A program made the position numbers and the translations under genes. From contig JAIUMI010000009.1 of assembly GCA_022565665.1 (NCBI GenBank), positions 45,284-109,283 on the forward strand: DNA of 64,000 nucleotides, in the 5' to 3' direction. Origin of the DNA: Glycocaulis sp. GTDB lineage: Bacteria; Pseudomonadota; Alphaproteobacteria; Caulobacterales; Maricaulaceae. Of this stretch, positions 46,312-58,370 are shown piece after piece. A model generated the notes under the pieces. It did no database searches and was not told where the DNA came from. It saw only the letters and a list, made by a program, of their open reading frames with translations. Each line of letters starts with the position of its first letter. The first letter of the stretch is position 1.

Positions 46312-46899
46312 TTAGTCACCGCCGCCACCATCGCTACCGCCCGAACTGCCATCGGGGGCATCCGGATCGGGCCGTACGCGCCGGGCCCATTTCGGCCTCC
46401 GCCGCCAGCCGGTCTCCTCGGGTATGGGTTCGCCGCGCGCGCGGGCAAGGGCGTGGCTGAAGGGTTCGGGCGCGCGGGTATGGTGAAAGCGCGCGAGCAG
46501 GAAGGCGGGAAACGCGCCTATCGCCACCACGCCGAAAAACACCGTGAACATGAAGACATAGCCACCCCGTCCCGCCCAGTCAGCGGCCCCGCTGGCATAC
46601 CAGATCTGATCATAGATGGCCGGGATTACCAGCAAGGCGACGGGGCTGAGCCCGATCGCGAGGGCGCAGGCCGCGGCCAGATAGAAGGCCCAGCGCGGCG
46701 CGAAGCTGCGTACATAGAGCCGGAGAAACTCGTCGCGCGACACACCCCTCACGCTGGCGGGCTTGGTGGCTGTGCGGTCAGCGTATTCGTCTGCCGCATC
46801 GCGGTGCAGAACGCGCAGGCGGAACACGCCATAGCCAAGGCAGGCCAGGATGAAGACGGCTATGGAGCCGAGGAGAAGCAGAAGCGAGAGATCATACAT
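46312..46899 (-). CDS. Hypothetical membrane protein with disordered tail
   Basis: A 195-residue protein with four hydrophobic segments: an N-terminal one (SLLLLLGSIAVFILACLGYG) and three more at about 68-92, 107-125 region and 113-135. The C-terminus is a basic, Gly/Ser/Asp-rich low-complexity tail (PDGSSGGSDGGGGD). No family recognised. It begins 10 bases after the stop of the AraC-MGMT gene and ends 36 bases before gloA's start, so it may be in one transcript with both. Confidence 0.65.
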   Translation of the reverse strand: MYDLSLLLLLGSIAVFILACLGYGVFRLRVLHRDAADEYADRTATKPASVRGVSRDEFLRLYVRSFAPRWAFYLAAACALAIGLSPVALLVIPAIYDQIWYASGAADWAGRGGYVFMFTVFFGVVAIGAFPAFLLARFHHTRAPEPFSHALARARGEPIPEETGWRRRPKWARRVRPDPDAPDGSSGGSDGGGGD

Positions 46900-46909
46900 G
46901 CAGCGCTAT

Positions 46910-47770
46910 TTAGCGTGTCGCGGCCTCGTATGCGAGCATGGCGCGCTTGCGTTGCAGTCCCCAATGGTAGCCATTGAGTCGGCCATCGCTCGCCAGTACG
47001 CGGTGACAGGGGATCAGCCAGCTGACCGGGTTTGCCCCCACCGCCGCGCCGACCGCGCGGCTGGCCCTGGCGGTACACACTTCGCGGGCGATATCGCCAT
47101 AGGATATCGTATCCCCCGGCGGAATGGCCAGGAGCGCGCGCCAGACCTGCCGCCGCCAGGGCGTGCCATAGAGCGCCAGCGGGATCGGGCCTGATCCACC
47201 CTCCCCGAAAATGCGCGTGGCGTATTCTCCAGCAACACTGTCATCGCGCTGGAAATCGGCGGCCGGAAACCGGTCCTTCAGGTCGTCTTCGGTCTCGCGC
47301 TCTTCGCCGGGATCAGCAAAGCCCAGCGCAGACAGGCCACGCGGCGCGATCAGGAATACGCCGGTGCCAAACGGCGTTGGCGCATGGCCCACCCGGAAGG
47401 TCAGGCCCTGCCCCGCATTGCGGGCATTGCCGGGCGTGACGGCCTCCTCGGCAATGAAGACATCATGCAGGCGGGACGGGCCGGACAGCCCTGTCTCGAA
47501 GGCCGCGTCCATCACGCTTGCCCCTTCACTCAGGAGCCGCCGGGCACTCGCATGGGTCAGCGCAGCGACGAGGCGCTTCGGGCTGGCTCCTGTCCAGCGG
47601 GTGAAGACGCGCTGGAAATGATGCGGGGAAAGACCCGCCGCGTTGGCGATCCGTTCAAGGCTTGGCTGTTCGTCCCAATGGGCGGCAATGAAATCGAGCG
47701 CGGCATTGATGCGCGGATAGTCCTGCGCGCGCAAAGCCAGCTCGGCGGGGGTGTGGGCGGCGGTGTTCAT
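46910..47770 (-). CDS. AraC-type regulator fused to methylguanine-DNA methyltransferase
   Basis: A 286-residue Ada-like protein. The N-terminal part is an AraC helix-turn-helix pair (LERIANAAGLSPHHFQRVFT, MDAAFETGLSGPSRLHDVF). The C-terminal part is an O6-methylguanine methyltransferase with GTPWRRQVWRALLAIPPGDT, AVGAAVGANPVSWLIPCHRV and the PCHR acceptor Cys. The Ada phosphotriester-binding Cys4 domain is absent, so the classical switch to activator is missing. The ATG at 47770 fits the family start. It diverges from nothing; DUF2244 lies upstream on the same strand. Confidence 0.92.
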   Translation of the reverse strand: MNTAAHTPAELALRAQDYPRINAALDFIAAHWDEQPSLERIANAAGLSPHHFQRVFTRWTGASPKRLVAALTHASARRLLSEGASVMDAAFETGLSGPSRLHDVFIAEEAVTPGNARNAGQGLTFRVGHAPTPFGTGVFLIAPRGLSALGFADPGEERETEDDLKDRFPAADFQRDDSVAGEYATRIFGEGGSGPIPLALYGTPWRRQVWRALLAIPPGDTISYGDIAREVCTARASRAVGAAVGANPVSWLIPCHRVLASDGRLNGYHWGLQRKRAMLAYEAATR

Positions 47771-47793
47771 GACGCCAGAATGGCCGGGAGCGG

Positions 47794-48372
47794 CTAGGGC
47801 GCGCCACCTGTTTCTTGCGCAAAGCCCGTGCGGGCCGATTTCGCCTTCTCCAGCGCCTGTGACACCGCCTGCGCCAGCTCCTTGCGCTCGCGCGGAGAGA
47901 GCGCCTGACCGATAATGAGGCATTTGCCCATCGCGGCGAGCCGGGCCTGCACACCGCCGCGGCGGCTCTCGCTCAGCTCAACGCGTGTCCAGGCAGCGGG
48001 CAGGCGGTAGAGTGTTTCATGACCCGTTGGCCAGCGCCGGATCACATCGATGCGGTCCGGCGTGATATGGACCCGTTCGCGCTTGCGCCCGGCCCGGTAG
48101 TTCATCCGGAAGGCGAGCCAGATGATCAGCACGTCGAGGCCAAAAAAGCCCAGCACCGGCCACGCCCCGATGGAGGCAAAGGCGATCCCTGCGGTAAAGC
48201 TGATCGCGATCACCGCGCCCATCAGCGCCAGAAAGGCAGGATTGCTGAGCGAGCGGTTGGGCCGGATCTCGGCGTCCATCAGCACGGTTTCTCCCGCCAT
48301 CTCGTTGGGCAGGCCGAGCGGGCGTCCATGGGCCTCAACAGGCCAGTTCTCGATGCGGGCATCGCTGTGCAT
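47794..48372 (-). CDS. DUF2244 family membrane protein
   Basis: A 192-residue protein with two adjacent hydrophobic segments (about residues 47-68 and 72-88) and a C-terminal soluble domain. RPNRSLSNPAFLALMGAVIA and AFRMNYRAGRKRERVHITPD match DUF2244, a family common in alphaproteobacteria. Function unknown. GGAG sits seven bases before the ATG at 48372, which I prefer over a TTG four codons upstream. Confidence 0.85.
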   Translation of the reverse strand: MHSDARIENWPVEAHGRPLGLPNEMAGETVLMDAEIRPNRSLSNPAFLALMGAVIAISFTAGIAFASIGAWPVLGFFGLDVLIIWLAFRMNYRAGRKRERVHITPDRIDVIRRWPTGHETLYRLPAAWTRVELSESRRGGVQARLAAMGKCLIIGQALSPRERKELAQAVSQALEKAKSARTGFAQETGGAP

Positions 48373-48551
48373 GACAGGCTCCAAGATAGGGCAAGGGGCC
48401 GCTCGCGGCGAGAGGGCAAGGTGCGGCGATTGGGACGGTCAAAGCCACTGCAAGCTGTCACGAGGATGAACGTGACCGCCTTTCGCCAGCCGCAATTTGC
48501 CATTAGCCATAGACACTAACGACCCGGGATTTTGATGAAGGATCAAACCCC

Positions 48552-49280
48552 ATGATGAACTCGCTCGCTACGGCACTTGCCGCCCTGATGACGGGTTGGG
48601 CTTCGCCCCAGCCCGCCCCTCTGCCGCAGATTCCCGTTCAGGCCGAGGAAGAGGTCGAAGAGGCGCTCGACGCCCTGCCGCCGGCCGAAATCGTGGAACG
48701 CTCGGGCCGCGGTGAAGCGGTGGAACGTGAGCGCGCGCTCGAAATCTTCGCCGCCATCACCACGATGGAAGGCCGCTTCCGTCAGATTAACCCCGATGGC
48801 AGCGTGAATGAAGGCGCGCTGGCGCTCTCACGCCCCGGCCGGGTGCGCTTTGCCTATGATGCGCCTTCGCCTCTGCTGATCGTGGCCGATGGCTCGACGG
48901 TGGCGATAGCCGATAGCGCGCTGGAAACCGTGGATCGTGCGCCGATCCGCTCCACCCCGCTGCGCTGGCTTCTCGCGCCTGCCGAGGAACTGGAGCGCTC
49001 CGGCGCCATCGTCGAGACGGGCCGGTTCGATAATCAGCTCTATGTCACGCTGGTGGACCCTGAAGGCGAGGCAGAGGGCCGTGTCACGCTGGTGCTCGAT
49101 GATACCGACCCGGCAGAACCGGCTTCCACCGTCGCGCTCAATGGCTGGTATGCGGTGGATTCGCTCGGCAGCGTCACGCAGGTGAGCTTGAGCGAGGTGC
49201 GCCTTGGCGAGCGCGCTGATCCGCGTCTCTTCATCCTTGATGATGACATGTTCTCTTCTAGGCGGCGCGGGCGGCGGTAG
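48552..49280 (+). CDS. lolA: LolA-like outer-membrane lipoprotein carrier
   Basis: Periplasmic chaperone that carries lipoproteins from LolCDE to the outer membrane. The 242-residue protein has a short hydrophobic N-terminus, an acidic Pro-rich linker (residues about 18-50), then the LolA fold: TTMEGRFRQINPDGSVNEGA, LALSRPGRVRFAYDAPSPLL, IVADGSTVAIAD, and a long C-terminal beta region ending in basic SSRRRGRR. GAAGGATC precedes the ATG. The signal peptide is less typical than usual. Convergent with polA over a repeat element. Confidence 0.85.
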   Translation: MMNSLATALAALMTGWASPQPAPLPQIPVQAEEEVEEALDALPPAEIVERSGRGEAVERERALEIFAAITTMEGRFRQINPDGSVNEGALALSRPGRVRFAYDAPSPLLIVADGSTVAIADSALETVDRAPIRSTPLRWLLAPAEELERSGAIVETGRFDNQLYVTLVDPEGEAEGRVTLVLDDTDPAEPASTVALNGWYAVDSLGSVTQVSLSEVRLGERADPRLFILDDDMFSSRRRGRR

Positions 49281-49310
49281 GAGCACTCTATTCCGGCGTC
49301 ATTCCGGGCC

Positions 49311-49396
49311 ACCCATGCCTGAGAGCTTCACGCCAGCGGGTTCTTTGCAGGCATGGGCCCCCGGGACCTCGCTTGCGCTCGGCCCGAGGATGACAG
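49311..49396 (-). repeat. Dispersed intergenic repeat, copy A
   Basis: Fills the gap between lolA and polA stops (49281-49403). Read on the minus strand it contains CTGTCATCCTCGGGCC (49381-49396) and CTCTCAGGCATGGGT (49311-49325). Both blocks recur exactly, in the same order, in copy B after gyrB. The GGAATGAC core also appears in both surroundings. The spacing between blocks differs. No gene is present. Confidence 0.75.
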
Positions 49397-49403
49397 TCAT
49401 GGC

Positions 49404-52178
49404 TTAATGCGCCTGCCCCCAGGTGGCAGCCGCCTTGGCCTCCACCACCAGCGGGACGGAGAGGTTGACCGCTGGCAGTGCCGCCTTGCCCATCACCTCC
49501 TGCACCAGCGGGATCAGTGCGTCGGCCTCGCCTTCCGGGCATTCAAAGACGAGCTCGTCATGCACCTGCAGCAGCATGCGCGCTTTCAGGCCCGCCTGCT
49601 CTATCGCTGCGTCCATGCGCGCCATGGCCCGCCGGATGATATCAGCGGCTGAGCCCTGTATGGGCGCATTGATGGCCTGACGCTCGGCGAACTGGCGCAT
49701 GGCCGGGTTCTTGTCCTTGATACCGGGGAAGTGGCAGCGCCGACCGAACACGGTCTCGATATAGCCCTTTTCGCGCGCGGTCTCCTTCATCGCGTCCATA
49801 TAGGCGGCGATGCCCGGGAATTTCTCGAAATAGCTCTCGATATAGGCTTTCGCCTCATCGCGCCTGATGCCGAGATTATTGGCGAGGCCGAAGGCGGAAA
49901 TCCCGTAAATGATGCCGAAATTGATGGCTTTCGCCTTGCGCCGCGTCGCGCCATCCATCTGATCCAGCGGCACGCCGAACATTTCCGATGCCGTCATGGC
50001 GTGAATGTCATGACCGGCCTTGAACGCGTCTTTCAGGGCATCGACACCCGCAATGTGGGCGAGCAGACGCAATTCAATCTGGGAATAGTCGGCGGCGACC
50101 AGCACATGGCCCTTCTCGGCGACGAAGGCTTCGCGGATCAGGCGGCCCTCTTCGGTGCGGATCGGGATGTTCTGCAGATTGGGATCAGAGCTGGAGAGCC
50201 GCCCGGTCGTCGTCGCCGCCAGCGAAAACGATGTATGCACCCGGCCGGTATCGGGATTGATCGCGGCTTTGAGCGCATCGGAATAGGTTGATTTCAGCTT
50301 GGCAAACTGACGCCATGTCAGCAGCGCGCGCGGCAGGGCATGGCCTTCATTGGCCAACTCCTCGAGGACGCTCGCATCGGTCGACCACGCCCCGGTCTTG
50401 GTCTTCTTGCCGCCCGGCAGGCCCATATCACCAAATATGATGTCGCCGATCTGTTTGGGACTGCCGAGGTTGAAGCGTGTGCCGGCCGCCGCGAAGGCCT
50501 CCTCCTCGGCCTGCGCCATGCGCTGCGCAAATTCTGATGACAGGCGCGAGAGCTGCGCGACATCCACCTTGATGCCGTTGAGCTCCATCTTCGCCAGCAC
50601 GGCGGGCATGGGCCTTTCAAGCGTCTCGTAGACGGTTGCGAGCCCCTTGCCCGCAAGGCCGGGCTTCAAAAGCTCATAGAGGCGCAGCGTGATGTCGGCG
50701 TCCTCGGCGGCATATTCGGTCGCGCGTTTGAGATCAATCTCGCCAAAATGCTTCTGATTCTTGCCCGTGCCTGCCACTTCCTTGAAGGCGACCGGCTTGT
50801 GGCCCAGATGCAGCTCGGACAGCTCGTCCATGCCATGCCCGTGCAGGCCCGCCTCCTGCACATAGGAGATCAGCATGGTGTCATCGATCGGCGCCGTGTT
50901 GATGCCCTGACGGGCCAGCACGGCGAGGTCATATTTGATGTTCTGGCCGACTTTCAGGACTGCAGGGTCTTCCAGCAGCGGCTTCAACAGCCCGATGGCC
51001 TCGGCCATGTCGATCTGCTGAGGCCGCCCGCCGCCATCGGCAAGATCACCGCCCAGATGAGCCAGCGGGATGTAGCAGGCTTCGCCCGGCTTGACCGCGA
51101 TGGAGATACCCACCAGCCCCGCCGCCGTCGCCGACAGCGCATCGGTCTCGGTATCGACCGCGATCACGCGCATGATTTTCGCTTTCGCGATCCAGTCTTT
51201 CAGAGCCTCCACCGTCTGCACGCATTGATAGCCGGAGCGGTCCACCGGCGCCGTGGCGTCGCCGGTCTCGTCCGCCGGGCCAGCACCCAGCGCTTCCTCG
51301 ACCCGGCGCGTGATGGTGCGGAACTCCATCGAGCGCAGGAAGGCGACAAGCTTCTCGCCATCGGGCTCCGCCGCGCCGAAATCTTCAAGGCTGTCAGGGG
51401 TTTCTATGTCATCTTTCAAAGTGACCAGCAGCTTGGAGATGCGCGCATTCTCTGCATTCTCGATCAGCTTGGTACGCCGTGCGGGCTGTTTGATCTCTTC
51501 GGCGCGCGCCAGCAGGGTTTCCAGATCGCCATAGGTGTTGATGAGTTCTGCTGCCGTCTTGATGCCGATACCCGGCACGCCCGGCACATTATCGACGCTG
51601 TCACCGGCCAGCGCCTGCACATCGATCACCCGGTCGGGGCCGACGCCAAACTTTTCGCGTACTTCCTCAGTCCCGATCCGGCGCACCTTCATCGGGTCGA
51701 GCAGCGTCACCTGTCCGTTCACCAGCTGCATCAGATCCTTGTCTGACGAGGCGATGGTGACGCGCGCGCCCTTTTCCGCCGCTTGGCGGGCATAGGTCGC
51801 GATCAGATCATCGGCCTCGAACCCGTCCATTTCGATGCACGGAAGATCGAACGCCTTGGTGGCGTCGCGGATGATCGCAAACTGGGGCCGCAGATCTTCG
51901 GGCGGCTCTGGCCGGTGGGCCTTGTAGAGCGGATAAAGATCATTGCGGAAGGTCTTGGCCGAATGGTCGAAAATCACCGCCAGATGGGTCGGCTGGTCCT
52001 CGCCCTTGAGATCTTCCAGCAGCTTCCACAGCATGTTGCAAAAGCCCTGCACCGCGCCGACCGGCGTGCCGTCAGAGCGCGTCAGCGGCGGCAGCGCATG
52101 ATAGGCGCGGAAAATATAGCCCGACCCGTCCACCAGATAGACATGGGAATCCTTGGTAACGGGGCGGTTCGTGGCCAT
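49404..52178 (-). CDS. polA: DNA polymerase I
   Basis: Fills gaps in repair and removes RNA primers. The 924-residue protein has a 5'-3' exonuclease (YLVDGSGYIFRAYHAL, CIEMDGFEADDLIATYA, ASSDKDLMQLV, GDSVDNVPGVPGIG), a 3'-5' proofreading domain with intact acidic residues (VIAVDTETDALS), and the polymerase domain (VAADYSQIELRLLAHI, RRKAKAINFGIIYG, MLLQVHDELVFECP). The ATG at 52178 is followed by MATNRPVTKDSHVYLVDG; an in-frame upstream start adds atypical residues. Length is normal. Confidence 0.96.
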   Translation of the reverse strand: MATNRPVTKDSHVYLVDGSGYIFRAYHALPPLTRSDGTPVGAVQGFCNMLWKLLEDLKGEDQPTHLAVIFDHSAKTFRNDLYPLYKAHRPEPPEDLRPQFAIIRDATKAFDLPCIEMDGFEADDLIATYARQAAEKGARVTIASSDKDLMQLVNGQVTLLDPMKVRRIGTEEVREKFGVGPDRVIDVQALAGDSVDNVPGVPGIGIKTAAELINTYGDLETLLARAEEIKQPARRTKLIENAENARISKLLVTLKDDIETPDSLEDFGAAEPDGEKLVAFLRSMEFRTITRRVEEALGAGPADETGDATAPVDRSGYQCVQTVEALKDWIAKAKIMRVIAVDTETDALSATAAGLVGISIAVKPGEACYIPLAHLGGDLADGGGRPQQIDMAEAIGLLKPLLEDPAVLKVGQNIKYDLAVLARQGINTAPIDDTMLISYVQEAGLHGHGMDELSELHLGHKPVAFKEVAGTGKNQKHFGEIDLKRATEYAAEDADITLRLYELLKPGLAGKGLATVYETLERPMPAVLAKMELNGIKVDVAQLSRLSSEFAQRMAQAEEEAFAAAGTRFNLGSPKQIGDIIFGDMGLPGGKKTKTGAWSTDASVLEELANEGHALPRALLTWRQFAKLKSTYSDALKAAINPDTGRVHTSFSLAATTTGRLSSSDPNLQNIPIRTEEGRLIREAFVAEKGHVLVAADYSQIELRLLAHIAGVDALKDAFKAGHDIHAMTASEMFGVPLDQMDGATRRKAKAINFGIIYGISAFGLANNLGIRRDEAKAYIESYFEKFPGIAAYMDAMKETAREKGYIETVFGRRCHFPGIKDKNPAMRQFAERQAINAPIQGSAADIIRRAMARMDAAIEQAGLKARMLLQVHDELVFECPEGEADALIPLVQEVMGKAALPAVNLSVPLVVEAKAAATWGQAH

Positions 52179-52250
52179 GGGAATTGCGTCCTTGGGGTGC
52201 GGGCGAGGGAGTGCTGCCCGCAAACTAGGCGCGCTTCGGTTTCGGGGCAA

Positions 52251-53888
52251 TCAGGCGGGGTGCTGGAGGGTTTCCTTTGCCTCTTGCAGGTCAATGCGTA
52301 GCTTTTTGTTGTAGCCGCTTAGCATGTGCAGGAGGCCTGACCCATCGATAAGTGCCAGAGGTTTGTTTGCGACGAACTTGCGGGCATCCGGGCCAAACTG
52401 AGCAGTTGTAACCAAAATGCCCTTTATGGCCCCCTCGTTCATTACGGTGCCATAAAGATCCCTGACGGCGGACACGCCGACTGTGTTGGTGTAGCGCTTT
52501 GCCTGGATGACGATTTTACCGCCACGGATTGGGTCCGGGTCGAATACGATAGCATCTACACCCCCGTCTCTGCTCCCTTGCGTGACCCTCACTTCGCAGC
52601 CGTCTTGAGAAAACTCCCGCTCAAAAAGTTCTCGGATGAGGTGCTCGAAATCCTGCCAGCTCATAGCGGCGATATTCTCGCCTTCTTGGAGCTTGGAGCC
52701 GGCTTCCACATTGGGGATAAACCGGGAGTCGTCGCGCTGTAACATCATCAGTGGCGGAACCGGAGCAAGTTGGCTCAGTGAGGACGCCGCTACACCCTTC
52801 AAGCCTTTGAAACACGCCTTGGGATCGACGGCTGCGAGGTTGATTGCGCTGAACTCTTCAACTCCAACCTGAATCGAACAAATGCAACTGGTGATAGGCT
52901 GCCCGGTGGTATTTGAAACGGATTCCGTTATTCCGTTGAAAACCACAGCAAAGATATTTTTGGTTTCGCGGTCAGCTTCGAAGAGTTCGTGCAGTGTTCT
53001 GAGGGTGATTTGATACACGATTGAATCGTAGTGTTTTCGCTTTTGAGTATCGATTAGAAGCTTCTTGTCAAAGCTGTCACGCGCCGCAACATATCTGACA
53101 GCCGCGAGTATGGGGATATCTTCCGGGTTAGGAAGGCGATAGTTCACGATTAAAATTTTTGTTTCTTCTTGGTAGTCGAGTTCCCAGTCTCGATTGTACC
53201 AAGCCGGGTATGGAGAGTTAGCTAGAACCAAATCTGCATATTTTTCAACAGCATCGACTTCGCCAATTTTATGCTTCTGTCGAAGCATGTCCACGCGTGA
53301 ATTATGGGCAGCTTGATCTCTATAGAATTGGGACTCTCGCTCTTGCCACGCGTCCACATCGCTCTGGTATGCGAGCATCTTTTCCCTGTGGACTTCAATA
53401 CGCTGCTTACAGCTTGACTCCCACTTTCTGGTTTCGGCCTCGAACCTCCACATGGCATCGGCTTCACGCCGCTTCCTGATAGCTGGAATTAAGTGTCCGA
53501 GAACTCCAAGCTGAGGTCGGAAATCTTGCGGCGCTGGCTGAACTGGAGTGGAAGGTCTCTTGGGTGCAATTGGCTTTGGGCCACCAAATTTTGAATGATC
53601 GTAAAATTGTTTCCAATCTATAATGTTTTTATGCCCAAGTGACTTCAGCAGTAATGACGAAGCCTCAGTCAGAGCTGATTCCGCTTCTTCTGTTAACTTT
53701 TCACTGAGCGCCTTTTTGGCTTCCTTTGTGGCTGCAGCTTGCTGTCGCGCCCACTGGTCTTCCCACTTAGCCTGTTGGGCGTCAGCTTTCATTTCGACAA
53801 CGCGTCGGTCTCGTCCCCTGATAAGGCGATACGTGTTCAAGCCAGAGTGTCGGATCTCGATTTCGTACATCGTCCCGTCGCGAGACAT
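52251..53888 (-). CDS. Mrr-type restriction endonuclease-domain protein
   Basis: A 545-residue protein. The C-terminal 130 residues form an Mrr-like PD-(D/E)xK nuclease: MSWQDFEHLIRELFEREFS, VTQGSRDGGVDAIVFD, GGKIVIQAKRYTNTV, ALIDGSGLLHML. Asp of GGVDA and QAK are the catalytic residues. The N-terminal 250 residues are charged and coiled-coil-like (EAKKALSEKLTEEAESALTE) and unlike typical Mrr recognition domains. The gene is visibly AT-richer than polA and gyrB on either side, which suggests transfer. GGGAGG precedes the ATG at 53888; a TTG seven codons earlier is less likely. Likely role in defence against foreign DNA. Confidence 0.8.
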   Translation of the reverse strand: MSRDGTMYEIEIRHSGLNTYRLIRGRDRRVVEMKADAQQAKWEDQWARQQAAATKEAKKALSEKLTEEAESALTEASSLLLKSLGHKNIIDWKQFYDHSKFGGPKPIAPKRPSTPVQPAPQDFRPQLGVLGHLIPAIRKRREADAMWRFEAETRKWESSCKQRIEVHREKMLAYQSDVDAWQERESQFYRDQAAHNSRVDMLRQKHKIGEVDAVEKYADLVLANSPYPAWYNRDWELDYQEETKILIVNYRLPNPEDIPILAAVRYVAARDSFDKKLLIDTQKRKHYDSIVYQITLRTLHELFEADRETKNIFAVVFNGITESVSNTTGQPITSCICSIQVGVEEFSAINLAAVDPKACFKGLKGVAASSLSQLAPVPPLMMLQRDDSRFIPNVEAGSKLQEGENIAAMSWQDFEHLIRELFEREFSQDGCEVRVTQGSRDGGVDAIVFDPDPIRGGKIVIQAKRYTNTVGVSAVRDLYGTVMNEGAIKGILVTTAQFGPDARKFVANKPLALIDGSGLLHMLSGYNKKLRIDLQEAKETLQHPA

Positions 53889-54037
53889 TTGCAGCCCTCC
53901 CACAAGCAAGCTGAATAACTAATAGTTGTGGCTGAGCAATCCGCCAAGCGTAGGCAAACGACGCCGCTTTGTCTTCGCCTACTCCACCCCCTTCTTTTGT
54001 CATGTCAAACATGGCGGTTGCGGCCTCTATGGGCTAG

Positions 54038-56467
<2,430 letters not shown>

Positions 56468-56520
56468 ACTGCCTTCTGGTTGTCCGGTAAGCATGCCGCA
56501 TTTTCTGGAATGACACTCAG

Positions 56521-56588
56521 CTGTCATCCTCGGGCCGCGCAGCGAACGTCCCGAAGGACGAGGGAAAAACAACCTCTCAGGCATGGGT
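56521..56588 (+). repeat. Dispersed intergenic repeat, copy B
   Basis: Lies in the 302-base gene-free stretch between gyrB and cydA (56468-56769). CTGTCATCCTCGGGCC (56521-56536) and CTCTCAGGCATGGGT (56574-56588) match copy A, in opposite orientation on the chromosome. A short inverted repeat ATCACCCGC/GCGGGTGAT-like (56587-56608 area: CACCCGC, GCGGGTG) follows. The rest of the stretch holds the cydA leader. Confidence 0.75.
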
Positions 56589-56704
56589 CACCCGCATGAA
56601 GCGGGTGATGACATGAGTGGCGGCATGCAAGCTCTCCCCCGCGACAATCTCGCCCTGCGTCAGAATGCGCGCTGGTAAAAATTTTCTACAACTGAAATAG
56701 GGAT

Positions 56705-56732
56705 AAAAGCCCGCAATCGTGCTACGGCTTTT
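56705..56732 (+). promoter_or_regulatory. Hairpin in the cydA leader
   Basis: AAAAGCC (56705-56711) pairs with GGCTTTT (56726-56732), extended by one T-A pair. It lies 37 bases before the cydA start and has an A/T-flanked, terminator-like shape. An AT-rich segment before it (56683-56704) may hold the promoter; no FNR-type TTGAT-N4-ATCAA site is visible. Confidence 0.35.
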
Positions 56733-56769
56733 AATCGCAGCACATCGCCATTCTGACCGGAGCCCCTCC

Positions 56770-58356
56770 ATGATCGACATGGAAGTCGTAGAACTCTCAC
56801 GCTGGCAGTTCGCCCTCACTGCCATGTATCACTTCCTCTTCGTGCCGCTCACGCTGGGCCTGGCCTTCATGCTGGCCATCATGGAGACGGTCTATGTCAT
56901 GACCAATCGTCAGGTCTGGAAGGACATGACGAAATTCTGGGGGGCGCTGTTCGGCATCAATTTCGCGCTCGGCGTCGCCACCGGCATCACGATGGAATTC
57001 CAGTTCGGCATGAACTGGTCTTACTACTCCCACTATGTGGGCGATGTGTTCGGCGCGCCCCTGGCCATTGAGGGCCTGATGGCCTTCTTCCTGGAAGCGA
57101 CGCTCGTTGGCCTCTTCTTCTTCGGCTGGGACCGGATGAGCAAGCAGGGCCACCTTGCGGTGACCTGGTTCATGGCGCTCGGCACCAATCTCTCCGCCTT
57201 GTGGATCCTCATCGCCAATGGCTGGATGCAAAATCCGGTGGGCTCGGAATTCAATCCCGACACGATGCGCATGGAAGTGGTGAATTTCGGCGCCGTGCTT
57301 CTCAACCCGGTCGCGCAGGCCAAGTTCGTGCACACCGTCTCGGCGGGCTATGTCACGGCTGCGGTATTCGTGCTGGCGGTCTCGGCCTGGTTCCTGCTTC
57401 AACGCCGCCATACCGGCTTTGCCAAGCGCTCCATGACGGTGGCAGCCGGCTTCGGCCTTGCCGGCGCGCTCTCGGTCGTGGTGCTGGGCGATGAAAGCGG
57501 TTATGCGCTCACCGACAACCAGCGCATGAAGCTCGCTGCGCTGGAGGCCATGTGGGAAACCCATGAGCCACCTGCCCCGCTGACCGTGATCGGTTTCCCT
57601 GACGTGGAGAACCAGACCACACATTTCGCCGTCGATATCCCCTGGGTCCTCGGCCTGATCGCCACGCGCTCCTTCGACCGGGAGGTGGAGGGAATTCTGC
57701 CCCTCGTCGCCATTGCCGAAGACAGGGTGGAAAACGGCATACGCGCCTATGACGCGCTGATGACGCTGCGCGTGGACGAAACCGATGTGGACGCGCGCGC
57801 CGTGTTCGAGGAGAGCTGGCGCGATCTGGGATACGCCTATCTGCTGACCGCCTATATGGAGGACCCGCGCGAGGCGACGCCTGAGCAGATAAGGCAGGCC
57901 GCGCTCGATACCATTCCTGACGTGCCGGTCCTATTCTGGTCCTTCCGCATCATGGCGGGGCTCGGCTTCTATTTCATCCTTCTGTTCGGCGTGGCGTTCG
58001 TTCTGGTGACGCTGCGCAAGCACGAGACGCGCTGGTTCCTCTGGGTGGCGCTGTTCTCGCTGCCCCTGCCCTGGGTTGCGGCGGAGCTCGGCTGGCTCCT
58101 GGCCGAATATGGCCGCCAGCCCTGGATCATCGAGGGCCAGCTGCCGACCTTCATGGGCGTCTCCAGCCTCAACGCCACACAGATATGGATGACGATTGCG
58201 GGCTTCACCGTGTTCTACGGCGTGCTGGCCGTAATCATGGTCATGCTGATGCTGCAGGTCATCAAGAAGGGCCCCTATCCCGAGCTGGCCGGGGGCGAGA
58301 CGCCGAAAAAGCGGCCCTCTGTGCATGGCTCAACCAAACCCGTTCCGGCCGAATAA
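56770..58356 (+). CDS. cydA: Cytochrome bd ubiquinol oxidase subunit I
   Basis: Quinol-oxidising subunit of the high-affinity bd oxidase, in the inner membrane. The 528-residue protein starts MIDMEVVELSRWQFALTAMY, with the heme-ligand His in the first helix (MYHFLFVPLTLGLAF), GITMEFQFGMNWSYYSHYVG, and a long Q-loop (HFAVDIPWVLGLIATRSFDR on to the AYDALMTLR region), as in the E. coli type. I chose the ATG at 56770 over the upstream one because it matches the family. Followed after 14 bases by cydB. Confidence 0.96.
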   Translation: MIDMEVVELSRWQFALTAMYHFLFVPLTLGLAFMLAIMETVYVMTNRQVWKDMTKFWGALFGINFALGVATGITMEFQFGMNWSYYSHYVGDVFGAPLAIEGLMAFFLEATLVGLFFFGWDRMSKQGHLAVTWFMALGTNLSALWILIANGWMQNPVGSEFNPDTMRMEVVNFGAVLLNPVAQAKFVHTVSAGYVTAAVFVLAVSAWFLLQRRHTGFAKRSMTVAAGFGLAGALSVVVLGDESGYALTDNQRMKLAALEAMWETHEPPAPLTVIGFPDVENQTTHFAVDIPWVLGLIATRSFDREVEGILPLVAIAEDRVENGIRAYDALMTLRVDETDVDARAVFEESWRDLGYAYLLTAYMEDPREATPEQIRQAALDTIPDVPVLFWSFRIMAGLGFYFILLFGVAFVLVTLRKHETRWFLWVALFSLPLPWVAAELGWLLAEYGRQPWIIEGQLPTFMGVSSLNATQIWMTIAGFTVFYGVLAVIMVMLMLQVIKKGPYPELAGGETPKKRPSVHGSTKPVPAE

Positions 58357-58370
58357 GAAGGACATAAACA

